Part shown: piece after piece, positions 25,285 to 34,297 of the stretch
How positions within the stretch are numbered: the first letter of the stretch is position 1
Layout of the letters: every line of letters starts with the position of its first letter
DNA from: Dehalococcoidia bacterium UBA7891
Lineage (GTDB): Bacteria; Chloroflexota; Dehalococcoidia; Lucifugimonadales; UBA826
Reading direction: 5' to 3'
DNA length: 41,741 bases
Assembly: GCA_002500485.1 (NCBI GenBank)
Contig: DLRJ01000140.1
Span: 1-41,741, forward strand
Translations under genes and position numbers: made by a program
Notes under the pieces: model-generated
Database searches by the model: none
Told to the model about the DNA's origin: nothing
What the model saw: the letters and a program-made list of their open reading frames with translations, nothing else

Positions 25285-26148
25285 ATGAATGGAACCTACA
25301 TAAAATCTGAAAGCGATCATGGTGTTCTAATACTAACCATGCATGACCCTAAAACAAGAAACGCCATAGGACTGGAAATGATGGCAGAACTAGAAGAAGA
25401 GCTCGACAGATTTGAGTCATCTACTGCACTCCGTGCATTGGTTTTGACTGGATCAGATCCCTCATTTTGCTCCGGAGCCAATGTCAAAACCATGAATGCG
25501 GATAATGAGTCCGCCGAGGTTAACACCATACCAAATGATCGCACGCCATGGGACCTCTTAAATGAAGCCTGGGACAAGCAAGCAGCATTAAATTCAAGAC
25601 CGCGGGACCTGATAGAGGGTGTCCGCTATGTCCCCCTGCGATTGCACAATCTACAAAAACCTTCAATAGCCGCCGTGAACGGGTCGGCCATTGGTCTGGG
25701 AATGGGCATAGCTTTATCTTGCGACATACGTTTTGCTTCTACCAATGCTAAGTTTTCTGAGATGTTCGTCAGAAGAGGGTTAATACCTGCGGATGGTTCC
25801 TGCTGGCAGCTACCTCGTATGATAGGTTTGGGAAAAACGTTCATGCTTCAATACACAGGAGAAATAGTTTCAGCTGAAGAATCTTTAGAGCTCGGTATCG
25901 TGAACAAAATGACACCGCATGATCAGTTAATGAATGAAACGATGGACCTGGCCCACCGAATAGCCTCCGGGGCCACCTATTCCATGGCTTTGATAAAAAA
26001 ACTTATTCATGAATCACTGCACACCAACCTGGAGGAAAGTTTAAAACTCGCCGGACCTGCTCAAGATATTGCCCGTCAAACATCCGACCACAAAGAGGGC
26101 GTGAAAGCATTTGTTGAGAAACGAAAACCCAATTTCACAGGCCGGTAA
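25285..26148 (+). CDS. enoyl-CoA hydratase/isomerase family protein
   Basis: A crotonase-fold protein of 287 residues with oxyanion segments FCSGANVKTM (61-70) and VNGSAIGLGMGI (131-142). An acidic residue D170 (GLIPADGSCW) is at the catalytic glutamate position. A hydrophilic insert at about 72-115 separates it from standard hydratases. GGAGG precedes the ATG by seven bases. It is not closely similar to the other crotonase in the window (13490-14281). It is followed at once by the convergent alpha/beta hydrolase gene. The specific acyl-CoA substrate is unknown. Confidence 0.88.
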   Translation: MNGTYIKSESDHGVLILTMHDPKTRNAIGLEMMAELEEELDRFESSTALRALVLTGSDPSFCSGANVKTMNADNESAEVNTIPNDRTPWDLLNEAWDKQAALNSRPRDLIEGVRYVPLRLHNLQKPSIAAVNGSAIGLGMGIALSCDIRFASTNAKFSEMFVRRGLIPADGSCWQLPRMIGLGKTFMLQYTGEIVSAEESLELGIVNKMTPHDQLMNETMDLAHRIASGATYSMALIKKLIHESLHTNLEESLKLAGPAQDIARQTSDHKEGVKAFVEKRKPNFTGR

Positions 26149-26157
26149 CAGCTGTTC

Positions 26158-26979
26158 CTATATAGAATTAAGGAACCATTTAACGGTGGATTCAAAGGAA
26201 CCAGGGGACTCTTGATAAAACCAGTGTCCTCCTCCCTCAAGTTCAGCCAACTTACAGTCGGCCAACTCCTCTCTCATTTTCACAGCAGTTTCATGGGTTA
26301 AGAGTGTGCTTTGCCTACCTCTGATTATGACAGTGGGACAGTCAATCTCTCTCCAAGTTTCCCAAAGATCAGGTCGTTCATATTCGTAGATGAGGTTTCT
26401 GTCTCTCTTCCATACCCATCCTCCTTCAGTTTTTGGTATGGTCATTACTTGAGCCTGAAATCTGACCATGTCTTCTGAAGACTGGGGTTGTCTGGACCAT
26501 ATTCTGTCGACAACATCTTCAAAACTATCCCATTGGTCAGATTCGCTTTTGTACCTTTCAAACATTGAACCAGAAGGCTTATTAATTGGGTCCGGATCTA
26601 TATCGACAACTACCAACGCTTTAACATGGTTTTTGTTTTGAGCAGCATATGAAAAGGCATATCTGCCGCCGGCTGAATGGCCAATTAATATCGGATTTTC
26701 AATGCCTAATTTCGATATAGTTGCCTCCACATCGGATACATAATCTGTAAATGTGTAATGCCCAGGAGCATAGTCGCTGTCGCCATGCCCTCTACTATCC
26801 AGAGCCACCACCCAGTATTCGCTAGACATGGATTGAGCAAACACTTCCCAACTCCTACCGCAGTCTTGCAGGCCGTGCAACAAAAGCATCGAAGGATTAG
26901 ATTTATCACCCCATTGCGAACAATTTAGTTGTATGCCGGTATGATTAAATTTGATCTGCCTACGGATATCGCCCGTCAA
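26158..26979 (-). CDS. alpha/beta hydrolase
   Basis: A 273-residue alpha/beta-fold hydrolase with oxyanion loop LLLHGLQDCGRSW (33-45), nucleophile S102 in ILIGHSAGGRYA, and catalytic H252 in EGGGHWFYQE. At the usual acid position (RGxxSD in close relatives) the sequence reads GRQSTLL, with T225, so the aspartate is missing or supplied elsewhere. The ATG overlaps the stop of the upstream TlpA-like gene (ATGA), so the pair is translationally coupled. An esterase or C-C hydrolase role is possible. Confidence 0.87.
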   Translation of the reverse strand: MTGDIRRQIKFNHTGIQLNCSQWGDKSNPSMLLLHGLQDCGRSWEVFAQSMSSEYWVVALDSRGHGDSDYAPGHYTFTDYVSDVEATISKLGIENPILIGHSAGGRYAFSYAAQNKNHVKALVVVDIDPDPINKPSGSMFERYKSESDQWDSFEDVVDRIWSRQPQSSEDMVRFQAQVMTIPKTEGGWVWKRDRNLIYEYERPDLWETWREIDCPTVIIRGRQSTLLTHETAVKMREELADCKLAELEGGGHWFYQESPGSFESTVKWFLNSI

Positions 26980-27596
26980 TTGAATCTCCTAAATCCGTCT
27001 TGGTTTTTATCAGAGCCGTATATATTCTGAAATGAATCATTTTCTAATGACTCAACCCTTGATTTCAAACTTGACTCCCCAATTGAACCAACCCATCGAC
27101 CTATGATAATACCCTCCCGATCTATAAAAAAAGTGACTGGTAGTCCAGTCACTCCATAGTCCACCATTATTTTTCCGTCTTTATCTCTAGCGTTAGTAAA
27201 TGTGACATCAAATTCCGTAAGGTATTTATCAGCATCAGCCAAGGTATCTTGCACGTTTATCCCCAGCACTACCACATCTTTTTGAGGATGCAATCTCCAG
27301 ATTTTCTCGAAATGGGGTGTTTCTTCTCTGCAAGGTGGACACCAAGATGCCCAAAAATTGAGAACAATTGGTGACCCGAAATAATTTGATAAAGATACTT
27401 GATCCCCATTTATACCAGCAGCAGTAAATTCAGGTGACTTCCTTCCTATCAATTGCTCACCACTCCTTCCCGTTGCAGAGGTTCTGTTAGAAAGGCCTGT
27501 GGCGAGAAATACCGTAAATAGCGATATAAGTATAGCCAATACTAAGATGGCAATTCCTTTCACAACATTAGTATTGCCTTGAATTGTTGATCTCAT
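26976..27596 (-). CDS. membrane-anchored thioredoxin-like protein (TlpA/ResA type)
   Basis: A signal-anchor segment (VVKGIAILVLAILISLFTVF) precedes an extracytoplasmic thioredoxin domain with the active site FWASWCPPCREETPHF, a CPPC pair, and the cis-proline in VTGLPVTFFID. Such proteins reduce disulfides during cytochrome c maturation or act on other exported proteins. The open frame extends upstream to a TTG at 27641. However, a TATAAT lies only six bases before that TTG, so transcription would start too late to include it comfortably. The ATG at 27596 (206 aa) is preferred, without a good Shine-Dalgarno. The gene overlaps the hydrolase gene by four bases. Confidence 0.85.
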   Translation of the reverse strand: MRSTIQGNTNVVKGIAILVLAILISLFTVFLATGLSNRTSATGRSGEQLIGRKSPEFTAAGINGDQVSLSNYFGSPIVLNFWASWCPPCREETPHFEKIWRLHPQKDVVVLGINVQDTLADADKYLTEFDVTFTNARDKDGKIMVDYGVTGLPVTFFIDREGIIIGRWVGSIGESSLKSRVESLENDSFQNIYGSDKNQDGFRRFN

Positions 27597-27647
27597 AACA
27601 CTCGGGAATATGAATTTTCTTACGTAAGAAGCATGCTTCAACTTAAT

Positions 27648-27653
27648 ATTATA
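27648..27653 (-). promoter_or_regulatory. -10 element for the TlpA-like/hydrolase pair
   Basis: A perfect TATAAT on the minus strand, just after the terminator of the ThDP gene. Transcription would start near 27641, about 45 bases before the preferred ATG at 27596. No clear -35. Confidence 0.4.
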
Positions 27654-27660
27654 AAGTGAA

Positions 27661-27687
27661 AAGGGGGCGTCTAAAAGACTCCCCCTT
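27661..27687 (-). terminator. rho-independent terminator of the ThDP enzyme gene
   Basis: A twelve-pair stem with one mismatch (27661-27672 with 27676-27687) and a three-base loop, with a GGGGG/CCCCC core. On the minus strand the stem is followed by TTCACTTT after the arm ends in TT, giving a short T-rich tail. It lies 23 bases after the stop of the ThDP gene, in the correct orientation. Confidence 0.75.
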
Positions 27688-27710
27688 ATTACAATTATCA
27701 GGATACGCGA

Positions 27711-29351
27711 TTAAAAATTTGACCGTCGATCTTCCATATTTGAGTGGACATCTATAAGTACCGTTTTACCGTTCGCATTCAATTGTTTTGCCTGTTCCAA
27801 GGCTGAAGCTATCTCCTCAGGTTTTGTCACCGTTATTCCAACCGCTCCGAGGCCCTCGGCAATCTTGGCATAATCACCAGTCATGAAAGTTGTGCCGAAA
27901 GATTCCCTTGCTGTTGGGTATCCTCCTGGGTAGGTAGCCATACCTCCGTTGTTTAAAACAATTGTTGTTATTGGTGCACCTGCTCGAACAGAAGTTTCTA
28001 AGTCCAAGCCTGACATACCAAAGGCTCCATCCCCCATAATATTCATGCAGAATTTATCTGGGCATGCCATTTTTACTCCAGTCATTAGCGGAATTCCATA
28101 CCCTAAGTGAGTGGTTTTACCCCACCCAACGTAACTATGAGGCACTGTACCGGGGTAAAAAGGCATTATTATGTCTCTTGGAGCTCCGGCATCATGGGTC
28201 ACTATACTATTTTCTTTATCAAGAACGTTAATCATTTCTCCAATGACTCTATATGGGGTGATAGGAGTCTCATTCGAGTTGAGAACCCCGCTCCATTCTG
28301 CCATCCATTTATCGTTTATTTCAGCAATTTGATCTGACAATTCTGAAGAGCCTTTCCTCTCGGCCCCTGCAAGTTGAATCTTGACTTCATCTACCATCAT
28401 GCTGAGAGTTAGCTTTGTATCCCCGACCAACCCAACATCAATATTGAAATCCTTGTTCAAATCGGCCACGGTCTCAGTGTTATGTATCATCACTTTCCCA
28501 TCTGGTATTGGTTGCCCATAGCCAGTCCGCGTAAGACTAGTCCCTACACCCAATAAAACATCTGCTTCCTGAAGCCATGTCCTGGCCTGTAAGGAAGTCG
28601 CGGAGCTTCCGGAGCCAAGAGCCAACGGGTGTCTTTGGTCGAACCCGGATTTACCAGGCATCGTGCAGTAGACTGGGATTTGAGCAATTTCAGCAAATTC
28701 CGTAAGCTCAGGGGATGCACCTGACATCAAAACACCCATTCCTGACCAGATCACAGGTTTTTTCGCTGCGAGCAATAATCTTACCGCCTCTTTAATCTCT
28801 GCTGAATCTGGAGCAAATTTATGTCTTTTAGGAGGAGAGTAAGAAGAAACAACTGAATCATCTACCTCCATCTCACCAACGTCTGCTGGGATTTCGACAA
28901 TAACAGGGCCAGACCTACCGTTTCTTAAAGCATGAAAAGCCCTCCGCATAATAGATGCTACCTGGCCAGGTTGAAATATAACTTCGGCAGACACTGAAAC
29001 TGATTCATAAGTTCTAGCTGGGGAAAAATTCGGCTTGACCGATCGGGCCGACACTGCTGGGCCACCAGGAAGATATAGAATTGGTACATTATCCGCATAT
29101 GCCTGAGCCAAACCTCCCATCGTGTTCTCCGATCCTGGTCCCCCTTGGGTTATCAAAACTCCAAACTCTTCTCGATTTCTCATACGGCTAAACCCATCCA
29201 CCGCCATTGCTGCTCCTCGTTCTTGACGGAACATGATTGGATTGATTCCAACTTCAGCCACTGCCTCGATCAGGTTATTGGATGGAAAACATCCTGCCCA
29301 TTCAATTCCTTCGGCTTTTAATATCCTTGCTACAGCATCAAGCACTTTCAT
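27711..29351 (-). CDS. thiamine diphosphate-dependent enzyme, acetolactate synthase/decarboxylase-like
   Basis: A 546-residue ThDP enzyme of the acetolactate synthase, glyoxylate carboligase and benzoylformate decarboxylase group. The conserved cofactor-activating glutamate is E44 (MFRQERGAAMA). The ThDP/Mg motif begins at GDG 440-442 (NIMGDGAFGMSGLD) and ends at N467-N468 (VLNNGG), the standard spacing. The early cofactor-proximal segment reads CFPSNN where ALS-type enzymes usually have G-x-PG. There is no evidence for a small regulatory subunit gene, so anabolic acetolactate synthase is unlikely. GGAGGA precedes the ATG. A strong terminator follows. Confidence 0.87.
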   Translation of the reverse strand: MKVLDAVARILKAEGIEWAGCFPSNNLIEAVAEVGINPIMFRQERGAAMAVDGFSRMRNREEFGVLITQGGPGSENTMGGLAQAYADNVPILYLPGGPAVSARSVKPNFSPARTYESVSVSAEVIFQPGQVASIMRRAFHALRNGRSGPVIVEIPADVGEMEVDDSVVSSYSPPKRHKFAPDSAEIKEAVRLLLAAKKPVIWSGMGVLMSGASPELTEFAEIAQIPVYCTMPGKSGFDQRHPLALGSGSSATSLQARTWLQEADVLLGVGTSLTRTGYGQPIPDGKVMIHNTETVADLNKDFNIDVGLVGDTKLTLSMMVDEVKIQLAGAERKGSSELSDQIAEINDKWMAEWSGVLNSNETPITPYRVIGEMINVLDKENSIVTHDAGAPRDIIMPFYPGTVPHSYVGWGKTTHLGYGIPLMTGVKMACPDKFCMNIMGDGAFGMSGLDLETSVRAGAPITTIVLNNGGMATYPGGYPTARESFGTTFMTGDYAKIAEGLGAVGITVTKPEEIASALEQAKQLNANGKTVLIDVHSNMEDRRSNF

Positions 29352-29404
29352 GAATATGATTCCTCCACTTAGAATAACTATTTATCTCTGGCAATCGGTA
29401 AGCA

Positions 29405-29565
29405 TGGCAGGTTCAGACAACGCACTACTCACAAGCCGCTCAACCCACATTGTAATTGGCATAAATATCATTATCAACCTGAGTATACTAGTCAACATTA
29501 TTCGTTACGTTAAACTTGATTCAAGTGAAATTTGGCCAAGGTTCACCTCTATTAATCAACAGTGA
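29405..29565 (+). other. possible small membrane protein ORF upstream of birA
   Basis: An open frame of 53 codons from the ATG at 29405 (longer in-frame starts exist inside the ThDP gene's 5' end) contains one strongly hydrophobic stretch (HIVIGINIIINLSILVNIIR, about residues 15-34) followed by a basic-then-acidic tail. It ends nine bases before birA. There is no Shine-Dalgarno, and AT-rich intergenic DNA often gives such peptides by chance, so this is only a candidate. Confidence 0.2.
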
Positions 29566-29574
29566 AAAAAGAAA

Positions 29575-30333
29575 ATGCAAATTGGACAAAAAATACACCA
29601 TGTACTAGAAATAAATTCTACTATGGAAGCCTGTAAACGGTTAGCTAATTTAGGGGAGCCAAACGGAACCATAGTGTCGGCAAATTACCAAGAATCCGGC
29701 AGAGGTCGGTTCAAGAGAAAATGGGTATCTCCAAGTGGGGACAACATCCAAATGTCGGTACTGCTTAGACCCAACCAGCAGGAACTAAAATATCTCAATA
29801 TTTTCGCATCGATGGCAGTCTTAGCTACATGCGAACAAACACTAGGAGTTGATGGCAGTATTAAATGGCCTAATGATGTCCAAATCAACGGTAAGAAAAT
29901 CGCGGGAATATTAGTGGAAACAGTGCTAGAAGGTGAAAAAGTAGTATCTTGCGTAATTGGAATTGGGCTAAACGTCAATCTAGACGTAAAACCCCACGCT
30001 GAAATTGAAGAGACAGCAACTTCACTTAAATGTGAGAAGGGCCGGTATATAAGCCGTTCCGTAATTCTAAAAGAGCTTATAAAACAATTAGATTTTTATT
30101 ACTCGCAAATTAGTGACGGTAGGTCTTTGACTCAAAGATGGTGTGACAAATTGAGTACGATAGGGAAAAAGGTAACCTTATCATTTGGGAAAAACCCGAA
30201 TAACCATATCTTAGTTGGGTTGGCCGAGTCTATCAGTGATGACGGTGGCCTAATTATACGGAAAGAGGACGGTTCGCTTTTCACAGCTAATGCTGGTGAG
30301 GTAACTTTAGCAAGAAAAGAGGAAATATTGTGA
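29575..30333 (+). CDS. birA: biotin-[acetyl-CoA carboxylase] ligase (BirA, no DNA-binding domain)
   Basis: Biotin protein ligase activates biotin as biotinyl-AMP and attaches it to the carrier lysine of biotin-dependent carboxylases. The biotin/adenylate loop is SGRGRFKRKW (41-50). The catalytic segment is IKWPNDVQINGKKIAGIL (96-113). A small C-terminal beta domain covers about 205-250. The protein starts directly with the catalytic domain, so the winged helix of E. coli BirA is absent and it should not act as a biotin repressor. No clear Shine-Dalgarno. No carboxylase gene lies in the window. Confidence 0.93.
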   Translation: MQIGQKIHHVLEINSTMEACKRLANLGEPNGTIVSANYQESGRGRFKRKWVSPSGDNIQMSVLLRPNQQELKYLNIFASMAVLATCEQTLGVDGSIKWPNDVQINGKKIAGILVETVLEGEKVVSCVIGIGLNVNLDVKPHAEIEETATSLKCEKGRYISRSVILKELIKQLDFYYSQISDGRSLTQRWCDKLSTIGKKVTLSFGKNPNNHILVGLAESISDDGGLIIRKEDGSLFTANAGEVTLARKEEIL

Positions 30334-30366
30334 TAAATTGGTCTTTAATAATTATGGAGTATAGAA

Positions 30367-31173
30367 ATGCTTGAAAAACTTAATTTAGAAGACAAAACAA
30401 TTGTCATAACGGGAGGAGGTACCGGTTTAGGTAAGGAAATGTGCTTGGCCATGGCCCGAGCTGGAGCTAACCTGGTAATTGCAGCAAGAAGACTTGAACC
30501 GATTGAAGAAGTATCAAAACTAGTCCGAGGTTTGGGACGTAGATCACTAGCAATTCCAACTGACGCAACAAACACCACTGACATCAAAACACTGTTCAAT
30601 ACCGTATTGGCAGAATTCGGGAAAGTTGATGTCCTGATCAACAATGCTGGAATCGTGAGAGAAGATTCAGCTAGGCCGATTTGGGAAATAACCGACGAAA
30701 GTTGGAAGATTGGAATTGATGTGAATCTCTCTACAGCTTTTTATTGTTCCAGAGGAATATCGAAACATATGGCAGACAATGGTGGTGGAAAAATTGTGCA
30801 CGTGGCATCAGGTTTTGGGTTTAGAGGTGGTCGGGACAACTACATGTATGCTGCTGGAAAAGGGGGAATTGTAAATTTAACTAGAGCCATGGCAACTAGC
30901 TTAGGCAAGTATGGGATTACTACAAATTGCATAGTCCCTGGATTTATACCCACAGAGGTCACAGACCCAAATAGCGATAGATCTCAACAGCGTGGAAGAT
31001 TTATACCAATTGGCAGGGTTGGGCAACCTTCGGAAATGGGTCCTTTGGCGGTCTATTTGGCCTCTGCCGCTTCGGATTACATGAATGGGGAGTTTTTCGC
31101 TATTGATGGTGGTGGCCTAGCGGGGGGTATAGCTCCCACACTTCACGCACCAGAAATACCTTTGGAAATTTAA
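30367..31173 (+). CDS. SDR family NAD(P)-dependent oxidoreductase
   Basis: A classical short-chain dehydrogenase/reductase of 268 residues. The cofactor motif is TGGGTGLG (15-22), NNAG lies at 92-95, and the catalytic residues are S148 (HVASG), Y161 and K165 (YAAGK), with the normal 13-residue S-Y spacing. The C-terminus (PGFIPTEVTD, then FFAIDGGGLAGG) is typical. GGAG stands before the ATG. It lies 33 bases after birA and 43 bases before a second, degenerate SDR gene, suggesting that both products are made together. The substrate is unknown. Confidence 0.93.
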   Translation: MLEKLNLEDKTIVITGGGTGLGKEMCLAMARAGANLVIAARRLEPIEEVSKLVRGLGRRSLAIPTDATNTTDIKTLFNTVLAEFGKVDVLINNAGIVREDSARPIWEITDESWKIGIDVNLSTAFYCSRGISKHMADNGGGKIVHVASGFGFRGGRDNYMYAAGKGGIVNLTRAMATSLGKYGITTNCIVPGFIPTEVTDPNSDRSQQRGRFIPIGRVGQPSEMGPLAVYLASAASDYMNGEFFAIDGGGLAGGIAPTLHAPEIPLEI

Positions 31174-31216
31174 TTTTGATACAGCCAACACCGCTAATTC
31201 AAGGAGCAAATCTACT

Positions 31217-31975
31217 ATGCGTACGCCAGAAGGATGGGATCTAACAGGTAAAAAAGCTGTCATAAGCGCCGATCGTAGAGGTTGGACTAAGTTTTTTTCC
31301 AGTGCCTTAGCAGAAGCAGGCGCCGATGTCGCAATAATCGGGTCAGAAAATTCTGATATGGAAGAAGCCAGCAATAAGGCATCTGACTATGGCCATACGG
31401 TGATCACCCAAACAACTAATCTAATGTCCAAAGCCTCCATTGATAAATCCATTCAAACCATAAATGATGCCTTCGGAACAATAGACATTCTGGTGAATAA
31501 CGCCAAAGCTAATTTTGGGAAAAAGTTTGAAAAGGTAACAGAATCAGAATTTGACACCCTAATAGATTTTAATCTCAAATCCATGTTCCTAACTTGCCAA
31601 TCAGTAGGGCAAACTATGTTAAATAAAAAAAGCGGTCGCATAATAAATATGACCTCTGACCTAGCTGTGAGGGGTTTGTGGAACTCTGTGGTTCCGTGCG
31701 CTTCTGAAGGAGCAATTCACCAATTAACCTCCTCACTGGCACTGGAGTGGGGACGGGATGGAATAAGGGTCAATGGTATCGGCGCAGGATGGCTTAACAC
31801 CGAGCAAGAATCAGATCAAAGTGAACCAGGTTTATTAGAGCGTTATTTACCCTCGAAAAGGAAAGGGCATCCAAACGACCTTACACAAATGTTGGTCTAC
31901 CTTTCTTCAGATTCATGCGATTTCGTGAATGGTCAAACGATATTCATCGACGGGGGTGCCCTTGCCCATGCTTAG
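31217..31975 (+). CDS. SDR-fold protein lacking catalytic and cofactor motifs (probable pseudoenzyme)
   Basis: The fold is recognisably SDR over all 252 residues, including LAEAGADVAIIG, the IDILVNN strand, IINMTSD with S147, RVNGIGAGW and the closing NGQTIFIDGGALA. But the glycine-rich TGxxxGxG reads SADRRGWT (17-24), NNAG reads NNAK (94-97), and the YxxxK position reads PCASE (160-164), so both the catalytic tyrosine and lysine are gone. S147 keeps its 13-residue spacing to P160, showing the alignment is sound. The open frame is intact, with an AAGGAG Shine-Dalgarno, so it is not a decayed gene. It may be a structural partner of the preceding SDR. Confidence 0.88.
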   Translation: MRTPEGWDLTGKKAVISADRRGWTKFFSSALAEAGADVAIIGSENSDMEEASNKASDYGHTVITQTTNLMSKASIDKSIQTINDAFGTIDILVNNAKANFGKKFEKVTESEFDTLIDFNLKSMFLTCQSVGQTMLNKKSGRIINMTSDLAVRGLWNSVVPCASEGAIHQLTSSLALEWGRDGIRVNGIGAGWLNTEQESDQSEPGLLERYLPSKRKGHPNDLTQMLVYLSSDSCDFVNGQTIFIDGGALAHA

Positions 31976-32060
31976 GTTATCACGAGCGATTGATTCGCCC
32001 AAAAGGCCTCAAAACACCTGAATTTGTAGAATCCATAATAGAAGCTAATTCAATTGGGTA

Positions 32061-32324
32061 TTAAATTAAATTTCGGGCGAGCACTCTTATAAAATGCAGT
32101 AATACCAGAGCAACCACTGGTGAAAAATCAAACATCCCAGTTTTAGGCAATACTTTTCTTATCGGCCCCATGATAGGTTCAGTGATAGCATAAATCAGCC
32201 GAATCACCGGAAAAAACGGACTACCAGGGGACACATTAAACCAAGATACCAAAACCCGAGCCAATATTGAAAAATAAAGTACTGATGCGAGAATGTTTAG
32301 GAAATTTGCTAAATAAAGTCCCAA
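32061..32324 (-). CDS. YggT family membrane protein
   Basis: An 87-residue integral membrane protein with two hydrophobic segments (about 5-25 and 67-83). The central signature LVSWFNVSPGSPFFPVIRLI followed by ITEPIMGPIRKVLP is diagnostic of YggT. YggT proteins are found near proC, sepF and division genes and have been linked to osmotic stress and membrane processes, without a settled mechanism. It follows proC by two bases, at the end of the rsmH-to-yggT minus-strand run. Confidence 0.92.
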   Translation of the reverse strand: MGLYLANFLNILASVLYFSILARVLVSWFNVSPGSPFFPVIRLIYAITEPIMGPIRKVLPKTGMFDFSPVVALVLLHFIRVLARNLI

Positions 32325-32326
32325 AC

Positions 32327-33127
32327 TTAATTACCTAACTCAATTGAGCGATCAAATGCAGCCTTGACTCCGTTGATCAAAGCAGCTCTCAAACCATCAT
32401 TTTCCATAGAAACTAAAGCTTCTATAGTGGTCCCACCAGGTGAAGTAACCATATCACTGAGAACAGAAGGGTGCTTACCGCTTTCCAATACCAATTCAGT
32501 GCTACCCAATACCGTCTGCAGTACTAAATGTTTAGCCATATCTCTAGGCATACCTAAATATACCCCCGAATCAATCAAAGATTGAATAAATAAAAATACA
32601 TACGCGGGACCACTGGCACTTAGAGCAGTAGCCATATCGATGTATTTTTCATCCTGAACATAATACTCTTCGCCTAAGGTTTTTAGGATTGCCGCGATCT
32701 CTTTGATATCAGTGGAATTAACTTCATTTGTTGAAGTCCATACCAACATACCTTTGCCTATCTGAGAAGGTGTGTTAGGCATCACTCTAATTATTTGTCG
32801 GTGTTCTAGTCCTTTCGAAAGATCCGAGGAATTACTCCCAGCCACAATAGATATAACTGGGCGACCAGGGGATATTTTTCCTTTGAGATCCTTGTAAACC
32901 TCTGGTAATGTTTGCGGTTTTACCGCCAATAATATTTTTCCCTTTTTCCCCAGTATATCAATGTTATCTTTTAGGCAGTTTACTCCATAAGTGTCGGTTA
33001 AATATTCCCTCCTGTCAGTAATAGGGTCACTTACATATATCTGGTCAGAAGAAAACAATCCTTCTTTCAGTACACCAGCTATAAAGGACTCCGCCATAAC
33101 TCCACCGCCAATAAAACATATAGTCAT
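32327..33127 (-). CDS. proC: pyrroline-5-carboxylate reductase
   Basis: ProC makes the last step of proline synthesis, NAD(P)H reduction of pyrroline-5-carboxylate. The Rossmann motif is ICFIGGGVMAESF (3-15). The family signature in the C-terminal dimerisation domain is SGPAYVFLFIQSLIDSGV, followed by the MVTSPGGTTIEAL segment. The length of 266 is normal. A GAGG Shine-Dalgarno precedes the ATG. It is located between pdxA and yggT. The proC-yggT neighbourhood is common, which supports both identifications. Confidence 0.96.
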   Translation of the reverse strand: MTICFIGGGVMAESFIAGVLKEGLFSSDQIYVSDPITDRREYLTDTYGVNCLKDNIDILGKKGKILLAVKPQTLPEVYKDLKGKISPGRPVISIVAGSNSSDLSKGLEHRQIIRVMPNTPSQIGKGMLVWTSTNEVNSTDIKEIAAILKTLGEEYYVQDEKYIDMATALSASGPAYVFLFIQSLIDSGVYLGMPRDMAKHLVLQTVLGSTELVLESGKHPSVLSDMVTSPGGTTIEALVSMENDGLRAALINGVKAAFDRSIELGN

Positions 33128-33146
33128 AATTCATCCCTCGAGTTAA

Positions 33147-34163
33147 TCATTTTTGACTACCAGGCAATTCACTATTACTTACCAAAGATACAGCCGTATT
33201 GATTGATTCCATCATACTTATATGGTCTGCTATTCCTTTACCAGCTATATCAAATGCCGTGCCATGATCTACAGAGGTCCTAATAAAAGGCAATCCAAGA
33301 TTTACGCTCACACTTCTTTGCCAGTCATGTACCTTAATTGGAATATGACCTTGATCATGGTACATAGCAATGCATACGTCATATTTACCATCGATATTCT
33401 GATTGAAAATTGTATCAGCTGGTATAGGTCCGGTAGCGTCAATTCCCATTGAACAAGCATCTTCGACAGCCGGTCCAATCTGCATATGCTCTTCATCACC
33501 TAACAGCCCACCATCACTTGCGTGCGGATTTAAAGCAGAAACCCCTATTCTAGGATTTGGAAAGCCCCATTTCTGAAAATAGTCATGAGTCAGAGATATT
33601 TTTGCCAAAACATTATCACGAGTTACGTAATCACAAGCTATCCTGAGTGATCTATGGGTGGTCAAATGAACTACGCGCAAGGTACCTGTCATGAGCATAG
33701 TGGCAACTTGGCTTACTCCTGTCTGGCTTTGAAAAATTTCCATGTGTCCTATATCTTTGTGGCCTGCCAAACTACAGGCTTCTTTATTGATAGGTGCTGT
33801 ACTTATAGCCTGTATCTGGCCTGAAGCCGCTAATTCACCGGCTTTGAGTATCCACTCCACAGAAGCTTTACCAGACTCAGCTGAAATCTGTCCATATCCT
33901 ATTTTTTCGAAATCTAAATTGTCTAGGTCTAAAACATCGACAGTTTTTGCATTCGTATTGATCTCTTCGACAGATGAAACTCGCCTTATGGAAACATCGG
34001 AATTTATTAACCTAAATGCCTGATCCATAGCTTCCGTATTTCCTATAACAAAAGGGTTACATTTTTCGTAAATACTGGAATCTATTAAAGTCTTGGCAAC
34101 TACTTCAGGTCCAATACCAGCCGAGTCCCCCATAGTAATAGCAAGAAGTGGTCTGTTATTCAT
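33147..34163 (-). CDS. pdxA: 4-hydroxythreonine-4-phosphate dehydrogenase
   Basis: PdxA oxidises 4-hydroxythreonine-4-phosphate in the DXP-independent-start branch of pyridoxal phosphate synthesis. The 338 residues begin with LAITMGDSAGIGPEVVAK. The metal-binding histidines are in AGHKDIGHMEIFQ, in the region of LTTHRSL, and in MYHDQGHIPIKV. VDHGTAFDIAGKG closes the active site. Some PdxA homologues (PdxA2) act instead on sugar-acid phosphates such as threonate/erythronate phosphate. With sugar-acid genes elsewhere in the window and no other pdx gene seen, this alternative cannot be excluded. AGGA lies nine bases before the ATG. Confidence 0.93.
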   Translation of the reverse strand: MNNRPLLAITMGDSAGIGPEVVAKTLIDSSIYEKCNPFVIGNTEAMDQAFRLINSDVSIRRVSSVEEINTNAKTVDVLDLDNLDFEKIGYGQISAESGKASVEWILKAGELAASGQIQAISTAPINKEACSLAGHKDIGHMEIFQSQTGVSQVATMLMTGTLRVVHLTTHRSLRIACDYVTRDNVLAKISLTHDYFQKWGFPNPRIGVSALNPHASDGGLLGDEEHMQIGPAVEDACSMGIDATGPIPADTIFNQNIDGKYDVCIAMYHDQGHIPIKVHDWQRSVSVNLGLPFIRTSVDHGTAFDIAGKGIADHISMMESINTAVSLVSNSELPGSQK

Positions 34164-34297
34164 TGGTTAATATCCTATTTATTTCCCAAAGCAGGATGAT
34201 ATACATATTGCGACCAAATAAAGCCTATAAATCAATCTGCTTCCAACTTAAATGCTAGAAACGTACGACTGAAATTCTATATTGTTCTAAAAAAGCC

